Positions 19,628-27,677 of a DNA stretch of 64,000 nucleotides are shown here, piece by piece; positions within the stretch are counted from its first letter, which is position 1, and every line of letters begins with the position of its first letter. The translations under genes were made by a program, and so were the position numbers. The stretch comes from Streptomyces mobaraensis NBRC 13819 = DSM 40847. Lineage in GTDB: Bacteria; Actinomycetota; Actinomycetes; Streptomycetales; Streptomycetaceae. The notes beneath the pieces were generated by a model. That model saw only the letters and a list, made by a program, of their open reading frames with translations, did not search any database and was not told the DNA's origin. Location of the stretch: assembly GCF_017916255.1 (NCBI RefSeq), contig NZ_CP072827.1:1364001-1428000 (forward strand). The letters are read 5' to 3'.

Positions 19628-20242
19628 ATGACTGCGCAGATGGAGTCCCCGCACGACGCGCGGATCGAGTCCTCGCGCGACACGCGGACCGAGTCGCTGC
19701 GCCACGCGCGGATCGAGTCCATGCACCACGCCATCGAACGCGTCACACCCCTGCTGAAGGGCTTCAAGATCGAGGCAGTAGGGGACCGGATTGTCATGAC
19801 GCCGCAGAGCAGCGTTCAGAGCCTGACCATTTTCGAAGTTCGGGATGCCACTCTGCAATCGGGCATCGGCAAGGAACGCGTCTTGTCCGACGTGGAGTTC
19901 ACCTTCCCCGGAGAGCCCAAGCGCTGCCCGGATGTGTCGATCACCGAAGAGGGCGCCACGGAGCCGTTCTCCCACGAAGACCTGCTGATCGCTGTCGAAA
20001 TCGTCTCGTCGAGGCACGACAGGAACGACTACGCGATCAAGACGCGGCAGTACGCCCACTTCGGCGTTCCCGCCTACCTCATCATCGACCCGTTCCGCGG
20101 CGAATGCGACCTGCTCACCAACCCCAGGGACGACGCGTACGCCTCCCGGCAGACGTACAAGTACGGCGACACCATCCCGCTGAGCCTGCAGGACGGCTCG
20201 GAGATCGAGATCCCCACCGCCTCCTTCAAGCGCCGGAGCTGA
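19628..20242 (+). CDS. Uma2-family (DUF820) PD-(D/E)XK nuclease-like protein
   Basis: 204 residues. The nuclease core is visible as RCPDVSI, then AVEIVSSRHDRNDYAIKTRQYAHFGV-type residues and YLIIDP, the Asp, Glu and Lys pattern of the family. The N terminus carries four imperfect 8-residue repeats (DARIESSR, DTRTESLR, HARIESMH, HAIERVTP). ATG 19628 follows GGGGAGG at 6 nt. Role in the cell unknown; such genes are highly multiplied in Streptomyces. Confidence 0.82.
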   Translation: MTAQMESPHDARIESSRDTRTESLRHARIESMHHAIERVTPLLKGFKIEAVGDRIVMTPQSSVQSLTIFEVRDATLQSGIGKERVLSDVEFTFPGEPKRCPDVSITEEGATEPFSHEDLLIAVEIVSSRHDRNDYAIKTRQYAHFGVPAYLIIDPFRGECDLLTNPRDDAYASRQTYKYGDTIPLSLQDGSEIEIPTASFKRRS

Positions 20243-20343
20243 GCCCGACCCCGACCCCGACCCCGACCACTCCCCTCTTTCACGCCGGATCTACGATCAT
20301 CACTTCCGGACGATCGAACCGACCGAAACAGGGACGCACCCCC

Positions 20344-21750
20344 GTGAACCGCGAGTACGGACTGGCCTACGCGACCCTCCGGGCCGCCCGCTCCGGGGGC
20401 GACGTCCCGTTCGACGCCGCCGATCCGGCGGCGTGGATCGACGTCGACTACGGCGTGCGCGAGCACCTGCTCTGGGAGAACCTGTCCATCGACTGGCTGC
20501 GCGCCGGCGAAACCGCGCCCGGCGGCGCGGCGGTGGCGGTCGCACTGTGCCATCCCGACGGGCGGGTGCGCGAGGCGGCGCTGCGGCGGCCGGAAGCGGC
20601 CGGGTTTCCGGCGCTGGTGGTACTGCGGTGCGCGGACTGGGCGCGGCCGGTGCGCGAAGAGGCACGGCGGGCGCTGGCCGGATTGCTGCCTGGTGTCTCG
20701 CCGGGCACCGTGGCGCTCGTCGCGGTGGTCGCCCTGCGCGCGGCCGTCCGGCAGCGGGGCGACTTCGCCCGCGACCTGGTCATGTCGTTCGTCCGGAGCC
20801 CCGACCGGATCGACGCGCTGCTGGCGTGCGCGGACCGGGGAGCCCGCCGGCTGGGGTACCGGGTGGCCGTCGAGGAGGGGCACCTGTCCGCCGCCGAGCT
20901 GGCGCGGGCCGCCGCCACGGACCCGGACGTCGTCGTGCAGGACCTGTGCGCGGACGCCGCGCTCGCCCACACCCGGGACGGGGATCACGGGAACGTCCTG
21001 CGTCCGCTGCTCGCCTCCCGGCAGCCGCGCGTCCGCGCCGCCGGGGTGACCGCGCTCGGGCGGACCGGGGAGACCGAGGAGGCGGCCGGCTTCCTCGCCG
21101 ACCGCTCCGGGCTGGTCCGCGCCTGCGCCCGCTGGGTGCTGCGGCGGCACGGCGTCGACCCGTTGCCGCTGCACCGGGCCGCCTGCGCCGGCCCCGACGT
21201 CCTCCCCGGCGCGCCCGCCGGGCTCGGCGAGACCGGGACGCGTGCGGACGCGGCGCTGCTGTGGCCGCTGGTCGGCCACCCGCGTCCGGCCGTACGGGCC
21301 AAGGCCGTCGCCGCCCTGCGGGTGCTGGACGCGGGCGCGCCCGAGCGGCTGGAACCGCTGCTGGACGACCCGTCGGTCTCCGTCGTCCGCGAGGCGACCA
21401 CGGCGCTCCTGCCCGTCGCCGACCGGCTGTCCGAGGACTGGTTGTACGACCGGCTGGCGGACGACCGCCCCCGGCATGTCCGCGTCTCCGCCTTCCGGCT
21501 GCTGTCCGCGCACGGCCCGACCGCCCAGCTGCGCTGCTTCCTCCGGCTGTCGGACGACGAGGACCCGGTGCTGCGCGAGCGGGCCCTGACCGCCCTCGAC
21601 GGCTGGGGGCCCGCCGGTGCCGCGACGGCCTACCGGGCCCTGCCCGGGCCCCGCCGCGCCGAACTGGACGCGCTGCTGGAACGGGCCGCGGCCGGGCCGG
21701 GCGAGGGGCAGGTCGCCCGGGTCCGCTGGTTCCTGACGGCTTTCCGCTGA
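20344..21750 (+). CDS. HEAT-repeat / PBS-lyase-like repeat protein
   Basis: 468 residues of repeated Ala/Leu/Arg helices such as DPDGRVREAALRR, RPAVRAKAVAALRVL and DEDPVLRERALTAL. It is a solenoid scaffold with no catalytic motif, so it is probably a protein-binding protein. GTG start at 20344 without a strong ribosome site. The 101-bp gap before it includes a short CCGACC repeat. Confidence 0.7.
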   Translation: MNREYGLAYATLRAARSGGDVPFDAADPAAWIDVDYGVREHLLWENLSIDWLRAGETAPGGAAVAVALCHPDGRVREAALRRPEAAGFPALVVLRCADWARPVREEARRALAGLLPGVSPGTVALVAVVALRAAVRQRGDFARDLVMSFVRSPDRIDALLACADRGARRLGYRVAVEEGHLSAAELARAAATDPDVVVQDLCADAALAHTRDGDHGNVLRPLLASRQPRVRAAGVTALGRTGETEEAAGFLADRSGLVRACARWVLRRHGVDPLPLHRAACAGPDVLPGAPAGLGETGTRADAALLWPLVGHPRPAVRAKAVAALRVLDAGAPERLEPLLDDPSVSVVREATTALLPVADRLSEDWLYDRLADDRPRHVRVSAFRLLSAHGPTAQLRCFLRLSDDEDPVLRERALTALDGWGPAGAATAYRALPGPRRAELDALLERAAAGPGEGQVARVRWFLTAFR

Positions 21751-21877
21751 CCTTGGAGGGACCTCCCTCGGAGTCCCCCGGGGAGCCCGCCCGCCCCCGG
21801 ATTTGGATCACGGCGCGGAACAGGATATTTTCTTTCTGCACGCCCCACCGGGACGAAAACCGGAGGGAACGGGCAAA

Positions 21878-21951
<74 letters not shown>

Positions 21952-21961
21952 CACGTAGGGC

Positions 21962-21998
21962 AACCGCCTGATCCGGAATCTTCCGGGTCGGGCGGTTT
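21962..21998 (+). terminator. Terminator after tRNA-Pro
   Basis: AACCGCC pairs with GGCGGTT, with an inner CCGGAA/TTCCGG stem, followed by TTCTCGTT. It lies 11 nt after the tRNA. Confidence 0.75.
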
Positions 21999-22228
21999 CT
22001 CGTTGTGCGCCTTCGGCCGGCAGCGCGCTCCCGGCGGTGGCTCTCGTCCGGCCGCTGCTGCCCGGCTCTCGTCCCCCTCCGCCCGGCGACAGCCTCGCCG
22101 ATCAAGACCCGTGGTAACCCTGACTTTTGGTCAGGTAACACACATTCTTTGCTGCGGCCCCTTACTACCGTCCCCTATGCTGCCCTCACATGTGAGACGC
22201 GTGTGATCGGGGAGGGGCGTCGTCGCAG

Positions 22229-24685
22229 ATGGGATCGCGCGATCGGTTCGGGGGAGCGAGCGGGTCGGGAAACGGCGCCGAGGGGGACGGTGGGCGAGGG
22301 GCTACGGAGCAGGGCGGCGGCCGTCGTCAGGAGGGGCCGGGGCCGCACAGGGAGGTGCCCGGGCCGCCGACCCCCTGGCTGGCGCGTGTGCTCTTCGCCG
22401 GTGTCCTGATCTCGTATCCGAGCATGTGCATGCTCAACCTCGCCGAGGTGGTGGGCCTGGGCAAGCTGTTCTGGGCCGGCGTGCTGATCGCCGTGCTCTG
22501 CGCCCTTCAGTGCGCCCACTCCTCGTCGACGGTCAGGGGCCGCCTGGGCCGCTGCGCCTATCTGACCCTGGCCGCGCAAGGGGTCCTCACCTTTCTGCCG
22601 CTCACCGTCTTCGGGTTCTACTGGGTGACGATGGCCGGCCTGTTCGTCGGGTCGGTCCTCGTGGTGCTGCCGCCGCGCCTGACCTGGGTGCTGTTCGGCC
22701 TGCTGGGTGTCGTGCTGCTGGCCGTCACCGTCCACCACGGCTACGGGTGGGTGGAGTGCGTCTACTGGCCCCTGGGGCTGGAGGGCTGCGGTTTCATCGT
22801 CTTCGGCCTGTCGCACCTCTCGAAGCGCATCCGCGATCTCCGCGACGCCCGGACCGAGCTGGCCCAGGCCGCCGTGACCAAGGAACGCCTGGCCTTCGCG
22901 CGTGACGTGAACGACCTGCTCGGCAGCAGCCTCTCCGCCATCACCCTCAAGAGCGAACTCGTCCGCCGCCTCATCCCCACCCGCCCGGACCGGGCCGTCG
23001 ACGAGGTCGCCGGGGTGCTGACCGTCTCCCGGCAGGCGCTCTCCAACGTCCGCGCCGTCACCAAGGGCTACCGCGACATGTCGCTGGAGCGCGAGATCAC
23101 CTCCGCGCGCGAGGTCCTCGACTCCGCCGACGTCGACGTACGCGTACGGACGCGAGTCACGGTGGGGACCGTGGACCGGCGGGCCGAGACCGTCCTCGCG
23201 GCGGTCCTGCGGGAGGCCGTCACCAACGTCCTGCGCCACAGCCGGGCCACCACCTGCGACATCACCGCCGCCCGCACGGATCACGGGATGATCCGCCTGT
23301 CGGTGACCAACGACGGCGCCGCTTCCGCCCCGCGCGCTCCCTCCGAGGGCGACGGCACCGGGCTGGGCAGCCTGGCCGCCCGGCTGCGGGCCCTCGGCGG
23401 CGGCCTGACGGCGGACCGTACCGCCGACGGCAGGTTCCGCCTGGTCGCCGAGGTCCCGGCCGAACACGCGGAGGCGCCCGCCGCGCACCGCCGCCGGCCG
23501 AACGACCGCGCGAGCCTCTTCCCCACACCGGCGTCCCGGACGGCGCTGGGCATCTCCGTCGCCGTGCTGCTGGACTACGTGGCCACCATCGCCATGAACA
23601 TCCTGCGCCGGGACATGTCCGCCACCGCCACCCTGGCCTGCCTCGCCGCCCTGGCCGTGAGCGCGGCGATCCAGTGCGTCCACTTCTGCCCGCGCGCCCG
23701 TCGCCGGCTGGGCCGTCGCGCGTACGTCACGCTGGGCGTCCAAGGCGTGCTGGCCTACCTGCCGATCGTCGTCCTCGGGCAGTGGTGGGGGTCCATGGCC
23801 GGATTCTTCTGCGGCTCGCTCCTGCTGCTCCTGCCCGCCCGGCCGGCCTGGGCGCTGTACTGGGTGGTGGGTCTGAGCCTGCCCGTCTCCGCGTACGTCG
23901 GCGGCCAGGCCGGATCCTGGTGCTACTACTACGGCCAGTCCACGCTGCTCTGCGGCATCGTCGTCTACGCGATCGCCCACTTCTACGACGTCATCTGGCA
24001 GTTGCACCGCACCCGCGACGGACTCGCCCGCGCCGCCGTCGCCCAGGAGCGGCTGCGCTTCGCCCGCGACCTGCACGACCTCCTCGGCTACAGCCTCTCC
24101 TCGATCACACTCAAGAGCGAACTCGTCCGCCGTCTCATCCCCGTCCGCCCCGAGCAGGCGATGGCGGAGGCCGACGAGGTGCTGGCCGTCGCACGGCAGT
24201 CGCTCGCCGACGTCCGGACCGTCGTGAGCGGCTACCGCGACCTGTGTCTGGAGGACGAGATCTCCTCCGCGCGCTCGGTGTTGTGTGCCGCCGGGATCGC
24301 CCTGTACGTCGAGTGCGCGCCCGGTCCCGTCGGGCCGGAGGCAGACACCGTGCTCGCCACCGTGCTGCGCGAAGCCGTCACCAACCTCCTGCGCCACAGC
24401 AAGGCACGGCACTGCACGCTCGCCGTGGCCCGGACGTCGGACGACCGGGTCCGTCTGACGGTCCGCAACGACGGTGCCGCACCCGCCCACCGCGACACCT
24501 CGCCCGACGGTGGCAGCGGTCTCGGCAACCTCGTCGTGCGGCTGGCGGCGGTCGGCGGCCGGCTGATGTACGAGCATGGGGAGAACGGAACGTTCCGGTT
24601 GACCGCCGAGGTCCCCGCACAGCGCTCCGCGTCCCTTCCCGCCCCCATGGACCCGGTGAACGAGCCTGAGCTGGCGGTACGTTGA
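22229..24685 (+). CDS. Fused tandem sensor histidine kinase; first half lacks the phospho-acceptor His
   Basis: 818 residues made of two homologous kinases in one chain. Each half has 4-6 membrane segments (about 45-190 and 435-585), a HisKA_3 dimerisation helix and a HATPase_c domain of the DesK/NarX type. The second H-box reads ARDLHDLLG (His616); the first reads ARDVNDLLG with Asn228. Both halves keep the N-box (REAVTNVLRHS and REAVTNLLRHS) and the glycine box (GTGLGSL, GSGLGNL). The first half can therefore bind ATP but probably cannot autophosphorylate. ATG 22229 has GGAGGGG at 11 nt. A response regulator follows 115 bp later. Confidence 0.85.
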   Translation: MGSRDRFGGASGSGNGAEGDGGRGATEQGGGRRQEGPGPHREVPGPPTPWLARVLFAGVLISYPSMCMLNLAEVVGLGKLFWAGVLIAVLCALQCAHSSSTVRGRLGRCAYLTLAAQGVLTFLPLTVFGFYWVTMAGLFVGSVLVVLPPRLTWVLFGLLGVVLLAVTVHHGYGWVECVYWPLGLEGCGFIVFGLSHLSKRIRDLRDARTELAQAAVTKERLAFARDVNDLLGSSLSAITLKSELVRRLIPTRPDRAVDEVAGVLTVSRQALSNVRAVTKGYRDMSLEREITSAREVLDSADVDVRVRTRVTVGTVDRRAETVLAAVLREAVTNVLRHSRATTCDITAARTDHGMIRLSVTNDGAASAPRAPSEGDGTGLGSLAARLRALGGGLTADRTADGRFRLVAEVPAEHAEAPAAHRRRPNDRASLFPTPASRTALGISVAVLLDYVATIAMNILRRDMSATATLACLAALAVSAAIQCVHFCPRARRRLGRRAYVTLGVQGVLAYLPIVVLGQWWGSMAGFFCGSLLLLLPARPAWALYWVVGLSLPVSAYVGGQAGSWCYYYGQSTLLCGIVVYAIAHFYDVIWQLHRTRDGLARAAVAQERLRFARDLHDLLGYSLSSITLKSELVRRLIPVRPEQAMAEADEVLAVARQSLADVRTVVSGYRDLCLEDEISSARSVLCAAGIALYVECAPGPVGPEADTVLATVLREAVTNLLRHSKARHCTLAVARTSDDRVRLTVRNDGAAPAHRDTSPDGGSGLGNLVVRLAAVGGRLMYEHGENGTFRLTAEVPAQRSASLPAPMDPVNEPELAVR

Positions 24686-24800
24686 CAGGCCACGGGCGGT
24701 AAAGATCACCGAACGACGAGACCGCGGGCGATAAGATCACGTACCTCGCGGGACCGCACAGGACGCCGGCCCCGCGGCACGCTACAGACGAGGGCACCCC

Positions 24801-25409
24801 GTGATACGGATACTTCTGGCCGAGGACATGCACATGGTCCGCGGCGCACTCGTGGCCCTGCTCGACCTCGAACCGGACATCGAGGTCGTGTGCCAACTGG
24901 AGCGCGGCGACGAGATCGTCGAGGCCGCGCTCCGGCACCGGCCCGACGTGGCGGTCATCGACATCGACCTGCCGGGGACCGACGGGCTCACCGCCGCCGC
25001 CGAGTTGCGGGAGCGGCTGCCCGAGTGCCGCACCCTCATCCTCACCAACCTCGGCCGCCCCGGCACCCTGCGCCGGGCGCTGGCCGCCCACGTCTCCGGT
25101 TACCTGCTCAAGGACGCGCCGCCGGACGAACTGGCCGCCGCCATCCGCCGGGTGGCCGCCGGTCAGCGCGCCATCGACCCCGAACTGGCCCTCGCCGCCT
25201 GGGGTGGCGCCGAGAGCCCGCTGACCGCCCGCGAGACCGAGGTGCTGCGCCTGGCGGCGGAGGGCGCCGAGGCCGGGGAGATCGCCGCACGGCTCCACCT
25301 CTCCGCCGGAACCGTCCGCAACTACCTGACGACCGTGGTCACCAAGCTCAACGCCCGCAACCGGGTGGACGCCATCCGGATCGCCCGGGACTCGGGCTGG
25401 CTCACGTGA
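24801..25409 (+). CDS. NarL/LuxR-family response regulator, partner of the tandem kinase
   Basis: 202 residues. The receiver domain has the acidic pair in LAEDMHMV, phospho-Asp in VAVIDIDLPGTDG (near residue 54) and Lys in YLLKDAPP. The C-terminal LuxR HTH is SPLTARETEVLRLAAEG..EIAARLHLSAGTVRNYL. GTG start at 24801 with GAGGG 5 nt upstream. Targets unknown. Confidence 0.92.
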   Translation: MIRILLAEDMHMVRGALVALLDLEPDIEVVCQLERGDEIVEAALRHRPDVAVIDIDLPGTDGLTAAAELRERLPECRTLILTNLGRPGTLRRALAAHVSGYLLKDAPPDELAAAIRRVAAGQRAIDPELALAAWGGAESPLTARETEVLRLAAEGAEAGEIAARLHLSAGTVRNYLTTVVTKLNARNRVDAIRIARDSGWLT

Positions 25410-25481
25410 ACGGGCTCTCGTAGGCGGACGTACGAAGGGGGGCTCGCGCAGGCGGACGCCGACGAATCCGGACGGCGGAGG

Positions 25482-25526
25482 CCCCGTGCTCACGGCCCGC
25501 CCTGAACTCGGGCCGTGAGCACGGGG
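25482..25526. terminator. Perfect 18-bp bidirectional terminator
   Basis: CCCCGTGCTCACGGCCCG pairs perfectly with CGGGCCGTGAGCACGGGG around a 9-nt loop, between the convergent response regulator and phospholipase genes. Confidence 0.8.
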
Positions 25527-25537
25527 CGCTCCCCGGT

Positions 25538-25586
25538 GCCTGTCGCCTGTCGCCTGTCGGCTCTCGCCTGACGCCTGACGCCTGAC
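25538..25586. repeat. Heptamer tandem repeat (GCCTGTC/GCCTGAC), seven units
   Basis: Three GCCTGTC, one GGCTCTC and three GCCTGAC units follow head to tail. The same heptamer in inverse orientation, GCGACAG, is repeated at 60214-60269. Confidence 0.8.
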
Positions 25587-25597
25587 GGAACGGTCGG

Positions 25598-26587
25598 CTA
25601 CTTGAACAGGCGGTCCGCGCCGGTGGCCATCCGGTGCGTCCCGCCGTGGCGGTCCACCCAGTCGCGGATGAGCTTGATGGCGTTGGCGCACTGCCAGCCG
25701 TTGTCGTACTCGCGCTCACCGGTGAAGTGGCCGTAGCCCGCGATGATGCCGTCCACCCGCGCGTCGCCCAGCAGCTTGTCGACGTACCACGGGTCGTTGT
25801 ACGTGGTCGTCCAGGACAGCGTGGCCGCGAGGCGGCCGGCGGCGCGGTCCGCGGCGCCCTTCTTCAGCTCGGCACAGGTGTTGTAGGAGGGTTCCGTGCA
25901 GTTGCCGAACCCGTTGGGGATGTTGGTGTCGCCGTAGTCCATCACCCGGCGGCCGTTCGGGAACCCGGCTCCGGACCGGTTGAAGGCGTCGAGGACCTTC
26001 TCGCGCGACCCGGTCGTGGTGATGCCCTCCAGCTTGCCGAGCTTTCCCTCCAGGCTCTTCCAGCCCCGGCCGCCGACGTCCGGGTCGCTGCCGCCGTGGT
26101 ACTCGTAGAAGCCGTAGAGCACCTGGATTCCGGCGGCCGTCAGCCGCTGCGCCTTGTCACGCAGACCGGCGACGCTGCACGTGCGGTTCGGCTGCTCGCC
26201 GCAGTAGTTGGGGTCCTTGATGTCCAGCCAGACCAGCGCCGGCCGGCGCCCCGCCTTCGCGTTGGAGAGGATCCGGTCGATCATGCTGTCGAAGCTGGGG
26301 CCCCGCCGGTTCTCACCGGCCGAGGAGCAGTCGTGGTAGGCACGCCATTCGTTGGGGTTCCACCAGGCGCAGACGTCGATCTCGATGGCGTTGGCGCCGT
26401 GGTTGAGCGCGGCGTCCACGCCGTCCACGGTGTCGACGCGGTGGGCGATGGCGTAGATCGCGTGCCGTTGGTCGGCCGCCGCGGCCGGGGTCGGCCCGAG
26501 CACGGTGGCGCCGATGAGCCCGCACAGTGCCGCCACCAGGGCGAGCACCGCCCGCGGGCCGGTGGCGCGGCGGAGGTGAGTGGTCAA
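25598..26587 (-). CDS. Secreted phospholipase D / sphingomyelinase D-like protein
   Basis: 329 residues. A Sec signal peptide (ending PAAAA near residue 37) is followed by a GDPD-like barrel with AIAHRV, GANAIEIDV and LVWLDIKDPN, carrying the His, Glu and Asp expected for the metal site. The C-terminal TTYNDPWYVDKLL resembles the short tail motif of spider and corynebacterial sphingomyelinase D. It would cleave the head group of extracellular phospholipids. The TTG at 26587 is preferred because AAGGAG lies 8 nt before it; a GTG at 26611 has no site. Conserved Cys pairs suggest disulfides. Confidence 0.75.
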   Translation of the reverse strand: MTTHLRRATGPRAVLALVAALCGLIGATVLGPTPAAAADQRHAIYAIAHRVDTVDGVDAALNHGANAIEIDVCAWWNPNEWRAYHDCSSAGENRRGPSFDSMIDRILSNAKAGRRPALVWLDIKDPNYCGEQPNRTCSVAGLRDKAQRLTAAGIQVLYGFYEYHGGSDPDVGGRGWKSLEGKLGKLEGITTTGSREKVLDAFNRSGAGFPNGRRVMDYGDTNIPNGFGNCTEPSYNTCAELKKGAADRAAGRLAATLSWTTTYNDPWYVDKLLGDARVDGIIAGYGHFTGEREYDNGWQCANAIKLIRDWVDRHGGTHRMATGADRLFK

Positions 26588-26811
26588 GGAAGGCGCTCCT
26601 TCACGTGTCACATGAGTCCCGTCCTGAACGTTCGATCACCCGAGCTTGCGGGACGACACCGTCCGGCCGCCATGCGGACCGGCGACTTCGGGACACGGGA
26701 ACGCGCCCGCGGGCCCGGCCAGGGGCGACGCGGACCGCTTGGAACGCCTGGGTGGGACGCGGGGGCGCGCCGGGCGGTCCATGTGATGTGACGCGGCCTC
26801 ACCCGCCGCTC

Positions 26812-27570
26812 TCACCCCACGCGCAGCCCGGCCCGCTCCCCCGCCGGAGCGAGCATCTCCGCCGCGGCCAGGTAGGCCAGGATCTCCCGGGTCATCTCCC
26901 GCGGCAACGGCAGCCCGGCGGACGCCGCTTCGGGCGTCACCGGCCAGGCGAGCATGCCGAGCACCCACACGGCCTCCGGCCGGTGCAGCACCACGCGGTA
27001 CCGGGCGTCCGCGCGTTCCAGCGTGAACCCGGAGCGCCAGGGCGTGAGTACGGCGTCGGCCGGCAGCCGTACGGGGGTCTCCTCCGGTAGCGGGGCCGGT
27101 ACGAACGAGCCGGTCCTGGCCACTGGGGAGACCGAGAGTAAAGGGCCCCTGAGGTCGTCCACGCCGAGTGTCCGCACGATGAGGTGCGACAGCCGGCCCA
27201 CCACCCGCATCATGATCAACCGGCCCTGGTCCGGCCCGTCACTCCGCCGTCGCCCACGCCCCTCCCCCGGGCCCTGTCCCGGGCCTTGTTTCTGCCCCGG
27301 GCCGGGTTTCCGACCTTGCCCCGTGCCCTGTCCGGCCCGCTCGCGCCCCGGACCGCCGACGCCCCGCTTTCCCGTCTCGACGTTCGCCAGCAGGACCGGC
27401 CCCAGCTCCATCCGCCGCAGCGCCTCGCGCACCGCGGGCACCGGCCGGTCGATCCACTCCGCCCCCCAGCGGCCCCTGACCACCATCGCGCCGTTCGCCC
27501 GGTGCTCGACCACCACGTCCTCGCTCAGTGACCACAGGTGCAGCACGCGGTGTCCGGTGCCGATCCGCAT
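26812..27570 (-). CDS. Protein resembling the N-terminal region of SagB-type peptide dehydrogenases, without the nitroreductase domain
   Basis: 252 residues. MRIGTGHRVLHLWSLSEDV, ALRRMELGPVLLANVE and HLIVRTLGVDDLRGPLLSV match, from memory, the ~200-residue N-terminal region of SagB-like azoline dehydrogenases from actinobacterial RiPP clusters. The FMN nitroreductase domain that should follow is absent and no remnant is seen downstream. Residues ~68-118 are a Gly/Gln/Arg/Pro-rich insert. It lies 107 bp after the degenerate transposase on the same strand. It may be a stand-alone binding module or a decayed gene. Confidence 0.5.
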   Translation of the reverse strand: MRIGTGHRVLHLWSLSEDVVVEHRANGAMVVRGRWGAEWIDRPVPAVREALRRMELGPVLLANVETGKRGVGGPGRERAGQGTGQGRKPGPGQKQGPGQGPGEGRGRRRSDGPDQGRLIMMRVVGRLSHLIVRTLGVDDLRGPLLSVSPVARTGSFVPAPLPEETPVRLPADAVLTPWRSGFTLERADARYRVVLHRPEAVWVLGMLAWPVTPEAASAGLPLPREMTREILAYLAAAEMLAPAGERAGLRVG

Positions 27571-27677
27571 CGTCCCTGTCCCTCTCCCCCCGGCCCCCCG
27601 GCCCCCTGTCGCGCTCAGTATGCGATCAGTCGCCCATCAGGTGACAGCCATTCGGTCATCCCGGTGGTGTGAAGTTT

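Noticed and set aside
22229..24685. Two separate kinase genes read through by a sequencing error
   Set aside because: The frame is continuous, the linker is in frame and rich in normal codons, and no ribosome site or start stands out before the second membrane domain. Reads should still be checked.
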